From contig NZ_JAPFFT010000014.1 of assembly GCF_026241105.1 (NCBI RefSeq), forward strand, positions 51,010 through 115,009: a stretch of DNA of 64,000 nt. The letters run 5' to 3'. The stretch's first letter is position 1; each line of letters opens with the position of its first letter. The translations under genes were made by a program, and so were the position numbers. The DNA is from Arthrobacter rhizophilus (lineage in GTDB: Bacteria > Actinomycetota > Actinomycetes > Actinomycetales > Micrococcaceae). Shown in pieces: positions 53,014-61,264 of the stretch. The notes beneath the pieces were generated by a model. The model was not told where the DNA came from, made no database searches, and saw nothing but the letters and a program-made list of their open reading frames with translations.

Positions 53014-53064
53014 TTCTCGGCCGGTGGCTGCCGTTGCCAAATTCCGGTTCCCACCGGCCGAGAA
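53014..53064 (+). terminator. Hairpin after family 5 binding-protein gene
   Basis: A perfect 14-bp stem (TTCTCGGCCGGTGG and complement) encloses a 23-base loop and is followed by CCTTTTCATCTTT. It lies between the binding-protein and permease genes; probably a partial terminator or stabiliser. Confidence 0.7.
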
Positions 53065-53130
53065 CCTTTTCATCTTTCCCGCCCGGGACCACTGTCGTCC
53101 CGGACCCCGCCTTTCCCGAACGGAGCAACC

Positions 53131-54108
53131 GTGCGCTTCATCCTGCGCCGCCTGGGTTTCTACCTAATCGCATTCTGGGCCTCCATCACCCTGAACTTCC
53201 TGCTCCCGCGTTTCATGCCGGGAGACCCCGTCTCACGCATGTTCGCCCGTACCCAGGGCAAGATGCAGCCCGAACAGATCGAAGCCCTGCGCAAGATGCT
53301 CGGCGTGGATACGCGGCCGCTCTGGGAACAGTACGTCGATTACATGCACAACGTCCTGACCGGCCAGATGGGTGTCTCCATCTCGCGTTTCCCCACCCCG
53401 GTCACCGAGGTCATCGCCAGCCAGATCGGCTGGACCCTTTTGCTGGGCGGAACCGCCCTGGTGTTCGCCGCCATCATCGGCAATCTCCTCGGCATCCTCG
53501 CAGCCTGGCGACGCGGCGGTGCCATCGATTCGGCGCTGCCGCCGGTGCTGGTGTTCATCGGGTCCTTCCCGTACTTCTGGCTGGCCATGGGAGCCCTGTA
53601 CCTGTTCGGCGTAGTGCTGGGCTGGTTTCCCATCCGCCACGCTTTCACGGACGGACTTGAGCCCGCCTTCACATGGGAGTTCATCGGCGACGTCGGCGCG
53701 CACCTTGTGCTGCCGGCGCTGACGATCGTCCTGGTGTCCATCGGCGGCTGGATGCTCGGCATGCGGAACACCATGATCGCCACGAACGCCGAGGACTACA
53801 TCACCATGGCCGAGGCCAAGGGTCTCCGGCCGGGCCGCATCATGCTCCGCTACGCGGCAAGGAACGCGATGCTCCCGTCGGTCACGAGCTTCGGCATGAG
53901 CCTGGGCTTCGTGGTGGGTGGTGCAATGCTCACCGAGGTGGTGTTCGCGTATCCCGGCGTCGGCTACCAACTCCTCAACGCCGTCCAAGGCCTCGACTAC
54001 CCGCTTATGCAGGGCCTGTTCCTGACCATCACCGCCGCCGTGCTGCTGGCGAACTTCCTGGTGGACATTCTCTACGTCCGCCTCGACCCGCGCGTACGCA
54101 GCAACTGA
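53131..54108 (+). CDS. DppB-type ABC permease
   Basis: 325-residue membrane protein with the DppB N-terminus (RFILRRLGFYLIAFWASITL, LPRFMPGDPVSRMF), six spans and the EAA-like loop EDYITMAEAKGLRPGRIMLR followed by YAARNAMLPSV. GTG at 53131 behind GAACGGAGC. It forms the pore with the next gene. Context makes it part of an oligofructoside importer rather than a peptide importer. Confidence 0.92.
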   Translation: MRFILRRLGFYLIAFWASITLNFLLPRFMPGDPVSRMFARTQGKMQPEQIEALRKMLGVDTRPLWEQYVDYMHNVLTGQMGVSISRFPTPVTEVIASQIGWTLLLGGTALVFAAIIGNLLGILAAWRRGGAIDSALPPVLVFIGSFPYFWLAMGALYLFGVVLGWFPIRHAFTDGLEPAFTWEFIGDVGAHLVLPALTIVLVSIGGWMLGMRNTMIATNAEDYITMAEAKGLRPGRIMLRYAARNAMLPSVTSFGMSLGFVVGGAMLTEVVFAYPGVGYQLLNAVQGLDYPLMQGLFLTITAAVLLANFLVDILYVRLDPRVRSN

Positions 54109-54118
54109 GGGACCCATC

Positions 54119-55045
54119 ATGACAACCGCAATTCTCAAGCAGCCCACTGAGCCCACAGCCGCCCGCAAGCCCAACCGCAGTTTCGTCCACGGACTTATCA
54201 CCAACAAGAAGGCCCTGGTGGGCATGATCGTGATGCTCGTGTTCATCGCGCTTGCGTTGCTGGCCCCCGCGCTGTTCCCCGGAGACCCATCGCGGATCAC
54301 CGCGATGGCCTCGCTGGAACCGTCTCCCGAGCACTGGCTCGGCACCACGGCCAAAGGTCAGGACGTGCTTGCCCTGACTGTCCACGGCTCCCGCAGTTCC
54401 CTGTTCGTCGGGTTGACTGTGGGCTTCGCATCCACGTTCATCGGCATTTTGGTTGGCCTGGCGTCGGCGTACTTCGGCAAGTTCATTGACGAAGCACTGT
54501 CCCTGGTGACCAACGTCTTCCTGCTCCTGCCCGGACTCCCGCTCCTTGTCATCCTGGCAGCTTTCCTGCCGCCGGGTTTGGGAACCGTGATCCTGGTGCT
54601 CGTGGTCACCGGCTGGGCTGGGTCGGCACGTGTATTGCGCTCCCAGGCGTTGTCCATCCGCTCAAAGGACTTTGTGGCCGCGGCCGTGGTGTCCGGCGAA
54701 CGGGCGGGCCGCATCATGTTCCGGGAAATCCTGCCGAACATGGCATCGATCGTCATGGGAACCCTGCTCGGCTGCGTGATTTACGGCATCGGCGCCCAGG
54801 CAGGCCTGGAGTTCCTTGGCCTGGGAGACGTGAGCACCGTCTCCTGGGGCAACAACCTCTTCTGGGCCGGCAACGAGGGCGCCCTACTGACCGGCAACTG
54901 GTGGGTCTTTGTTCCCTCGGGTGTCTGCATCGCGCTGGTCGCGTTCGCACTGGCCCTCATCAACTACGCCGTGGATGAGGTCACTAATCCGCGGCTACGG
55001 AAGATCAAAACCCCAAAGAACACCGAAAGGAGCGCTGCCAAGTGA
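54119..55045 (+). CDS. DppC-type ABC permease
   Basis: 308 residues with DppC features: an N-terminal span (KALVGMIVMLVFIALALLAP), LGTTAKGQDVLALTVHGSRS, GLTVGFASTFIGILVGLASA and the loop KDFVAAAVVSGERAGRIMFR. The ATG at 54119 lies 10 bases after the DppB-type stop; its TGA overlaps the next GTG. Second pore subunit. Confidence 0.92.
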   Translation: MTTAILKQPTEPTAARKPNRSFVHGLITNKKALVGMIVMLVFIALALLAPALFPGDPSRITAMASLEPSPEHWLGTTAKGQDVLALTVHGSRSSLFVGLTVGFASTFIGILVGLASAYFGKFIDEALSLVTNVFLLLPGLPLLVILAAFLPPGLGTVILVLVVTGWAGSARVLRSQALSIRSKDFVAAAVVSGERAGRIMFREILPNMASIVMGTLLGCVIYGIGAQAGLEFLGLGDVSTVSWGNNLFWAGNEGALLTGNWWVFVPSGVCIALVAFALALINYAVDEVTNPRLRKIKTPKNTERSAAK

Positions 55046-55995
55046 CAGTCTCCCAAGTTTCCTTCGGCTCCCACGAGCCCGTCCTCGACGTCAAGAACCT
55101 CACCGTCAAGTACATCGGCGACACCCGCTCCACCACCGCCGTCGACCGTGTTTCCTTCAGCATCGGCACCGGAGAGGTGTTCGGGCTGGCAGGCGAGTCC
55201 GGCTGCGGCAAGTCGACCATCGCCAACTCGATCATGCGGCTGCTCAAGGACCCCGCAAAAATCGCCGCCGGCAGCATCTCCTTCGGCGGCAAGGACGTCC
55301 TGGCCATGAGCCCGGAGGAACTGCGGCGTTTCCGCTGGCAGGACGTGGCGATGGTCTTCCAATCGGCCATGAACTCGCTGAATCCGGTGCTCACCATCGG
55401 CGAGCAGATCGTGGACATCTTCACCACACACGCCGGCTACTCCCGCAAGGAATCCCTCCGACGCGCGGGCCAGCTGCTGGAACTTGTCAGGATCGACCCC
55501 GCTCGACTCAAGTCCTACCCGCACCAGCTTTCGGGCGGCATGCGCCAGCGTGCGGTGATCGCGATGGCCGTGGCGCTCAAGCCGTCGCTGCTGATCCTGG
55601 ACGAACCCACCACGGCCCTGGACGTGGTGGTGCAGCAGGAAATCATGGCCCAAATCAAGGAACTCCAACGCGAACTGGGCTTCTCCGTCCTCTTCATCAC
55701 CCACGACATGTCCCTCATGGTGGAACTTTCGCATCGTATGGCGGTGATGTACGGAGGCCGGATCGTGGAGACCGCAAAAGCCCAGGACGTCTACGCCAAC
55801 CCCCGTCACCCCTACACTCAGGCGCTGATGGGTGCGTTCCCGCCGCTGACCGGTCCGCGGGTTCCGCTGACGGGACTGCCCGACGGCGTGAAGTTCCGGA
55901 ATATCCCCGACCTCACCGAAGCAGCACCCGGCCATTTCGTGGCTCCGTTTGGTGCCGATGCTGAAGCAGCCGTCCTGGAAGGAGCCGCACGATGA
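55042..55995 (+). CDS. DppD-type ABC ATPase
   Basis: 317 residues. Walker A GESGCGKST, Q-loop MVFQSAMNSLNPVLTIGEQI, signature LSGGMRQRAVIAMAVAL, Walker [16 protein letters not shown]-loop LFITHDMSLMVEL. The C-terminal oligopeptide-transporter extension is present (RHPYTQALMGAFPPL) but lacks the usual cysteine cluster. GTG at 55042 overlaps the previous stop; its TGA overlaps the next ATG. Confidence 0.92.
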   Translation: MTVSQVSFGSHEPVLDVKNLTVKYIGDTRSTTAVDRVSFSIGTGEVFGLAGESGCGKSTIANSIMRLLKDPAKIAAGSISFGGKDVLAMSPEELRRFRWQDVAMVFQSAMNSLNPVLTIGEQIVDIFTTHAGYSRKESLRRAGQLLELVRIDPARLKSYPHQLSGGMRQRAVIAMAVALKPSLLILDEPTTALDVVVQQEIMAQIKELQRELGFSVLFITHDMSLMVELSHRMAVMYGGRIVETAKAQDVYANPRHPYTQALMGAFPPLTGPRVPLTGLPDGVKFRNIPDLTEAAPGHFVAPFGADAEAAVLEGAAR

Positions 55996-57062
55996 GCCAC
56001 GCTGTGCTGTCATCCCAGCGCCCCTCCGCTGACACCGAAGCTACGGCCCTCGAGGTCCGCGGACTAGGAAAGTCTTTCCCTATAGGTGGTTTGTTCTCCC
56101 GGGAGTCTGTCCGGGCTCTGCACGGCGTGGACCTGACCATTGGCCGTGGCGAAATCGTGGCGCTCGTGGGGGAGTCCGGGTCGGGTAAGAGCACCCTGGC
56201 CCGCTGCGTTGCCCGGCTCGAGAAGCCGAGCGCCGGGGAGATCCTGCTTGACGGCGTCGACGTCCTCAAGCGTGACCGCTTCCAGGCATCGAGAGCGTTC
56301 CGCTCCCAACTGCAGATGGTCTTCCAGGATCCCTTCGGCTCGCTGAATCCTGCCCACAGAGTGGAGCACTTCCTGCGGAGGTCGCTAGCGATCCACCGGA
56401 AGGGCGGCAGCTCCGAGACAGAGACACAGCAGCGACTCGAGGAGCTTATGACCACCGTGGGCCTGCAGGCCGACATGTTGAACTCCTACCCGCACGAGCT
56501 CTCCGGCGGGCAGCGCCAGCGAGTCGCGATCGCCCGGGCCCTTGCCGTGGAACCACGGGTCATCCTCGCCGACGAACCCACCTCCATGCTGGATGTTTCG
56601 GTCCGGATCGGCGTGCTGAACCTGATGCGGAAGCTCCGCGATGAGCAGGGAATCTCCATGCTCTACATCACACACGACCTCGCCTCGGCCCGATACCTCG
56701 CGGACCGGACGGCGGTCATGTTCGCCGGAGAGCTCGTCGAAGAGGGCGAGTCCTTGGACCTCCTGGCCAACCCGGCCCACCCCTACACGCAACTGCTGGT
56801 TTCGGCCGTCCCGGATCCAGCCCGGGCGGGCTCCTACGATCCCGTCCGCCGTGCCGAGCTGAGACAGGCTGTGATGGCTTCGACCACCTGCGCTTTCGAC
56901 GGAGACCCAAACCAGACCTGCTCGGCCGAGGAACCCGCTCGCCACCGTGTGGGCGACCCCGAAAACCGCCACTGGGTGCGTTGCCACCTCTACCGCCCGC
57001 AGGCTGGAGCCGGCGGCCACGCCCTGGCAACTGAACCTACCGACAACAAGGCCTCCGCATGA
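55992..57062 (+). CDS. DppF-type ABC ATPase
   Basis: 356 residues. Walker A GESGSGKST, Q-loop MVFQDPFGSLNPAHRV, signature LSGGQRQRVAIARALAV, Walker B VILADEPTSMLDVS, H-loop LYITHDLASARYL. The C-terminal extension keeps the cysteine set typical of the family (CAFDGDPNQTC ... HWVRCHLY). It pairs with the DppD-type ATPase; starts and stops overlap both neighbours (ATGA), so the block is tightly coupled to the GH32 that follows. Confidence 0.93.
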   Translation: MSHAVLSSQRPSADTEATALEVRGLGKSFPIGGLFSRESVRALHGVDLTIGRGEIVALVGESGSGKSTLARCVARLEKPSAGEILLDGVDVLKRDRFQASRAFRSQLQMVFQDPFGSLNPAHRVEHFLRRSLAIHRKGGSSETETQQRLEELMTTVGLQADMLNSYPHELSGGQRQRVAIARALAVEPRVILADEPTSMLDVSVRIGVLNLMRKLRDEQGISMLYITHDLASARYLADRTAVMFAGELVEEGESLDLLANPAHPYTQLLVSAVPDPARAGSYDPVRRAELRQAVMASTTCAFDGDPNQTCSAEEPARHRVGDPENRHWVRCHLYRPQAGAGGHALATEPTDNKASA

Positions 57063-58618
57063 CTGAATCGACGCACCCGCTCGCCACCGTCCCCAAGGAC
57101 GAACTGATTGCCCGCGCCGATGCGGACCCCCTTCGTCCGCGCTTCCATTTCGTGTCCCCGGCCGGTTGGCTGAACGACCCCAACGGCGTGAGCCAATGGA
57201 ACGGCACCTATCACCTCTTCTACCAGTACAACCCCGAAGGCGCCTTCCACCACCGCATCCAGTGGGGCCACGCCACCAGCTCCGACCTCGTCCACTGGAC
57301 GGACCAGCCGGTGGCACTGGAACCGTCCGCAGGTCCGGACGCCGACGGCTGCTGGTCGGGGGTGTTGGTGAACGACGGTGGCACGCCCACCTTGGTGTAC
57401 TCGGGCCGGCTGGGCGAGAAGGAGTTGCCCTGCGTTGCCGTAGGATCCGCAGACCTGCTGAGCTGGAGCAAATTGCCTCAGAACCCGATCATCGCGGCCC
57501 CGCCGGCCGGGGTGGACATCACCGCGTATCGCGATCACTGCGTGTGGCGCGAGGGTTCCACCTGGCGGCAGTTGGTAGGTTCGGGCATTCGTGGGCGCGG
57601 CGGCACGGCGTTCCTGTACGAGTCGGAGGATCTGCGGGCCTGGGAATACGTCGGGCCCCTGTTCATCGGCGACGCCTCCCAGGGCGATCCCGCCGATTCC
57701 GACTGGACCGGGACCATGTGGGAATGCGTGGACCTGTTCCGGGCAGGCGAAGGCTCGCTGGGTACGGTTCCTACTTCTGGCGACGCGCCCGACGTGCTGG
57801 TCTTCTCCGCATGGGACAACGGCGACACCCGCCACCCGCTGTACTGGACCGGCCGCTACGCGGAAAACTCCTTCGAGCCCACCGGGCTGCATCGGCTCGA
57901 CTACGGTGGACGGTTCTTCTATGCGCCGCAGTCATTCCAGGATGAGTCCGGCCGACGCATCATGTTTGGTTGGCTTCAGGAGGGCCGCAGCGACGCCGCG
58001 ATGATCGAGGCCGGGTGGTCGGGCGTCATGAGCCTTCCGCGCGTCACAACCGTGGCTGACGACGGAACCCTGGCGTTCGCGCCCGTGCCCGAAATCGAGA
58101 AGCTGCGCCGGAACCATGTGGGCCTGCCCGGACAGGAGCTGGTGGGTACCGGGGCACCTGTGGCTACCGGGGTGTCCGGCAGCCAATTAGACCTCGAACT
58201 GGATGTGCAGCTCGAGCCTGGTGCTGTGCTGCGACTGGGCTTGCTGGGATCGGCTGGCGGTGCCGTCTCCGGCAAATCCAAGGAGGAAACAGTGATCGAG
58301 CTGAGCCGGAACATGGAAGGCTGCGGCCAAGGCACACTCCGCCTCGACCGTACTCAGAGCACCCTCGATCCAACCGTTGATGTCGACGACAAGTCCGGAC
58401 CGCTCCCGATGCCCGACGGCCGGGTGCACCTCCGCGTCCTGGTGGACCGATCCGCCGTCGAAATTTTCGCCAACGGTAAACCGCTCACCGCCCGCGTTTA
58501 CCCGACCCTGGCCGGTGAGCACGTGAGCCTGACCGCCGAGGGTACCGTAAGGCTGCTCTCCTTCGATGCCTGGACCATGGCTGAGATCTCTGGAGGAGCT
58601 CGGAACCTCTTCCCCTAA
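57059..58618 (+). CDS. Cytoplasmic GH32 beta-fructofuranosidase of the Dpp-type operon
   Basis: 519 residues, no signal peptide. Nucleophile Asp40 in GWLNDPNG, stabiliser Asp159 in AYRDHCVW (His replaces the usual Pro of RDP) and acid/base Glu222 in MWECVDLF, then a C-terminal sandwich (VLVDRSAVEIFANGKPLTAR). The sequence differs clearly from the levanase-like pair at 22823 and 58838, so a distinct preference (short inulo-oligosaccharides or sucrose-type substrates) is likely. The ATG overlaps the DppF-type stop, making it the terminal, translationally coupled gene that processes the imported oligosaccharide. Confidence 0.93.
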   Translation: MTESTHPLATVPKDELIARADADPLRPRFHFVSPAGWLNDPNGVSQWNGTYHLFYQYNPEGAFHHRIQWGHATSSDLVHWTDQPVALEPSAGPDADGCWSGVLVNDGGTPTLVYSGRLGEKELPCVAVGSADLLSWSKLPQNPIIAAPPAGVDITAYRDHCVWREGSTWRQLVGSGIRGRGGTAFLYESEDLRAWEYVGPLFIGDASQGDPADSDWTGTMWECVDLFRAGEGSLGTVPTSGDAPDVLVFSAWDNGDTRHPLYWTGRYAENSFEPTGLHRLDYGGRFFYAPQSFQDESGRRIMFGWLQEGRSDAAMIEAGWSGVMSLPRVTTVADDGTLAFAPVPEIEKLRRNHVGLPGQELVGTGAPVATGVSGSQLDLELDVQLEPGAVLRLGLLGSAGGAVSGKSKEETVIELSRNMEGCGQGTLRLDRTQSTLDPTVDVDDKSGPLPMPDGRVHLRVLVDRSAVEIFANGKPLTARVYPTLAGEHVSLTAEGTVRLLSFDAWTMAEISGGARNLFP

Positions 58619-58745
58619 CTCAGTCCGACCTCTCCCGCCTTTGGAGTCATTTCCAAATCGCTCTATCACCTAAGACATCCAGCTCATGGCCGGGGCATCC
58701 CGCCGCGAAGCCGACGTACGACCGACACAAGAGCAACAGCTAACA

Positions 58746-58784
58746 CCAGCATCCGAACAGCGCCCCGCGCCGTTCGGATGCTGG
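58746..58784 (+). terminator. Terminator-like hairpin after the Dpp-GH32 operon
   Basis: A perfect 13-bp stem (CCAGCATCCGAAC and complement) with a 13-base loop lies 128 bases past the GH32 stop and 54 bases before the next GH32 gene. No T-run. Confidence 0.65.
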
Positions 58785-58837
58785 ATGGCCGCCCCCACCC
58801 TTCCTCAGGAAGACGAAATGAAACGAGACTTTGATTC

Positions 58838-60331
58838 ATGACCGCGGTAACCGCGCCCACACGTGAAGCGTCCCGGCCGACAGTGCATTACGCCACCAAG
58901 AACACCTGGCTCAATGACCCCAACGGCCTCATCTACTACGAGGGTAGTTACCACCTCTACTACCAGAACAACCCCTTCGGGAATGTCTGGGGAAACATGT
59001 CCTGGGGGCACGCCACCTCCACGAACCTCATCACGTGGACAGAACAACCCGTCGCCATTGCCTGCGACGAAAACGAGGACATCTACTCCGGCAGCGTCGT
59101 CTACGACCAGCACAACACCAGCGGACTCGGTGACGGAACTGCTGCACCCCTGGTCGCCATCTACACAAGTGCCTTCAAGGAGAACTCACAGCACGCCGGG
59201 ATCCAGGCCCAGTCACTGGCCTGGAGCACCGACGGCGGCTACACCTGGTCCAAATACCACAGCAACCCCGTCTTGACCAGGGACTCGGCCGAGTTCCGGG
59301 ACCCGAAGGTCTTCTGGTACGACGGCGCTTCCGGATCCTACTGGGTCATGGTCGCTGTCGAGGCACTGGATTTCACCGTCGTGATGTACCGCTCCGATGA
59401 CCTCAAGAGCTGGGACTACCTCAGCAGTTTCGGGCCCGCCAACGCCACCGGCGGAGTCTGGGAATGTCCTGACCTGTTCCCGCTTCCACTTGACGGGAAC
59501 GAGGACCTGATCCGATGGGTCCTGACCGTTAACCTCAATCCCGGCGGCCCAAACGGAGGATCTGCGGGACAGTACTTCGTTGGCGAATTCGACGGCGTGA
59601 CGTTCAGGTCCGAAACCACGGTCACTGAAGGCGACCAGGATCCGGCGCGCCTGACCGAGTATCACTGGCTCGACTGGGGCCGGGACTACTACGCTGCCGT
59701 TTCCTTCAGCAACGTTCCGGACGGCCGCCGGCTCATGATGGCCTGGATGAACAACTGGCAGTACGGCAACGACATTCCAACCTCCCCGTGGCGAAGCCCG
59801 ATGTCGCTTGTACGCGAGGTCTCGCTGGTCACTTCTGAAGGGGCACCGCACCTCACCCAGCAGGCAGTGATTGACCCCGCAGCGCTTACCCGCACAGTTG
59901 CCTACACAGAGCTCGACGTCGATGGCATCCGTTCCGTGGCAGGCGGGGGCGCAGTGCAACTCATCGAGGTAACCTTTGTGCCCGGTTCCGCAGATGAATT
60001 TGGCCTCGAGATCCGCGGCAACGGCAACGAAGGTACAAGGATCGGCATCCGTCCGGGTGACGGCAAACTGCTCGTGGATCGAACGGCCTCGGGCAACACG
60101 GCGTTCCACAGCGCCTTTGCATCGATCGACACCGCGCCCCTGCGTGCCGTGGACGGGGCGTATAACCTGCGCATTTTCGTTGATCACTGCTCTGTGGAAA
60201 TCTTCGCCCAAGACGGAGAAGTCACCCTCACCGAACTGATCTTCCCGGACCCCTCCAGCACCGGTGTGTCGCTGTACACCACCGGAGGAACCGCAAAGGT
60301 CGCTTCGCTCAGGCTCACCACCCTCGCCTGA
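58838..60331 (+). CDS. Cytoplasmic GH32 beta-fructosidase, paralogue of 22823-24331
   Basis: 497 residues, no signal peptide. Asp27 (NTWLNDPNG), Asp155 (FRDPKVF), Glu209 (WECPDLF) and a C-terminal sandwich (FVDHCSVEIFAQDGEVTLTE) are at the same positions as in the GH32 at 22823-24331, and most residues are identical over the full length. The upstream GAAACGAGAC is shared too. A 7-codon frame (58818-58841, behind AGGAAG) ends by overlapping the ATG, which could couple translation. It follows the Dpp-type operon behind a hairpin, so it may be expressed separately or by read-through. Confidence 0.92.
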   Translation: MTAVTAPTREASRPTVHYATKNTWLNDPNGLIYYEGSYHLYYQNNPFGNVWGNMSWGHATSTNLITWTEQPVAIACDENEDIYSGSVVYDQHNTSGLGDGTAAPLVAIYTSAFKENSQHAGIQAQSLAWSTDGGYTWSKYHSNPVLTRDSAEFRDPKVFWYDGASGSYWVMVAVEALDFTVVMYRSDDLKSWDYLSSFGPANATGGVWECPDLFPLPLDGNEDLIRWVLTVNLNPGGPNGGSAGQYFVGEFDGVTFRSETTVTEGDQDPARLTEYHWLDWGRDYYAAVSFSNVPDGRRLMMAWMNNWQYGNDIPTSPWRSPMSLVREVSLVTSEGAPHLTQQAVIDPAALTRTVAYTELDVDGIRSVAGGGAVQLIEVTFVPGSADEFGLEIRGNGNEGTRIGIRPGDGKLLVDRTASGNTAFHSAFASIDTAPLRAVDGAYNLRIFVDHCSVEIFAQDGEVTLTELIFPDPSSTGVSLYTTGGTAKVASLRLTTLA

Positions 60332-60410
60332 CCATGGCTACCCAACCGCCGGATGGTTTCAGACCCACCCAATCAACGCGACGGGTGGACGACGGCGGCC
60401 CAGCTTGCCT

Positions 60411-60446
60411 GCCAGGGGACTCACCTGAAATAGAGAGTCCCCTGGC
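60411..60446 (+). terminator. Terminator-like hairpin after GH32
   Basis: A perfect 12-bp stem (GCCAGGGGACTC and complement) with a 12-base loop lies 80 bases past the GH32 stop, before the recombinase remnant. No T-run. Confidence 0.65.
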
Positions 60447-60451
60447 GCGCG

Positions 60452-60625
60452 ATGGGTTCGGCTCAAGGCCGAGGACGGCTTGCCGCAGCATCCATGGGTA
60501 AGCCATGCACCAAAATCAGCGAGCTCTGCATAGAACTCGGCATCACACGCCAGACCTTGTATCGGCATGTCTCACCCACGGGGAAGATGCGGCCGGACGG
60601 TGTGAAAGTCATCTCCAGGAACTAG
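60452..60625 (+). pseudogene. Serine recombinase (resolvase/invertase) C-terminal remnant
   Basis: The frame gives ISELCIELGITRQTLYRHVS followed by PTGKMRPDG, the helix-turn-helix end of Hin/resolvase-type recombinases (I..IA..LG.SRQTLYRHV.P.G..RPDG), ending at the TAG 60623-60625. The catalytic serine domain is missing. It marks the right border of the fructan region and suggests past mobile-element activity. Confidence 0.6.
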
Positions 60626-60704
60626 GTGCTGCCGCATCGGGCAGCTTAGGTTATGCCGCACGAGATACTGCTGCTGCATCGTGCCAAGCTGAACTGATGA
60701 ATCT

Positions 60705-61016
60705 TCATATCCGGTAAGACCCTGTGTGCCCTTCGTTGCGGCGGCCGGATGCGCGACGGAATACGGTGGTGTCTTCGTCCTTCTCGATCATCGTGCGCCC
60801 TTTGCCGTCATTCTGGATGATCCAGAAGACCTTTCGGTCCATGGAGAGCATGTCGATCCGTCCCGAGGAAAGTGATCCATCGTGGCGGCGGATTGCGACT
60901 TCGTCTGCGCGGGTGAGTTTGTTCCAGTCCGGCATGCGCTCCATTTCTGTCGTCGGAGCGCCGCTCGGTGCCTGTGTGAGTTCGTCCGGAGTGGTCTGTT
61001 GCAAGGGGGGTGTCAT
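60705..61016 (-). CDS. Small hypothetical protein (103 aa)
   Basis: ATG at 61016 behind AGGGAA, ending at 60705. The flexible N-terminus (PPLQQTTPDELTQAPSGAPT) is followed by MPDWNKLTRADEVAIRRHDG, SSGRIDMLSMDRKVFWIIQN and DGKGRTMIEKDEDTTVFR, a small all-beta fold like short actinobacterial proteins that begin W..L..GD.V...... and contain VFWI. Function unknown. An open extension to 61262 is Pro/Arg-rich, crosses a strong hairpin and is rejected. Confidence 0.6.
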   Translation of the reverse strand: MTPPLQQTTPDELTQAPSGAPTTEMERMPDWNKLTRADEVAIRRHDGSLSSGRIDMLSMDRKVFWIIQNDGKGRTMIEKDEDTTVFRRASGRRNEGHTGSYRI

Positions 61017-61069
61017 GGGGTTCCCTGGATGGTTTTTGGTTCCGTTTGATCCGGTCCGGGTGGGGACGT

Positions 61070-61098
61070 GGCGGGGAGCAGCGTGTCTGCTCCCCGCC
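61070..61098 (-). terminator. Terminator-like hairpin downstream of dctA
   Basis: A perfect 12-bp stem (GGCGGGGAGCAG and complement) with a 5-base loop lies 167 bases past the dctA stop and just upstream of the small gene at 61016. Likely end of the prpF-like/dctA transcript. Confidence 0.6.
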
Positions 61099-61264
61099 CC
61101 GTTGGCACCGGACTCCGTTCCTGCGCCCGACTGTCGGGTTACCTGTTGCGATGGATATGCAGGTCCGGGTGTCCGATGCGGCCTTGTGTGGACCCGGCGG
61201 AGGGCGCCGGGTGGGCGGGTCAGGTTATTGCCGAGGGCTGGAGCCTGACTCGTGAAGGGCACCG

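Noticed and set aside
51873..54354. Long minus-strand open frames opposite the family 5 binding-protein and DppB/C genes
   Set aside because: Shadows of GC-rich coding sequence; composition dominated by Gly/Val/His/Arg.
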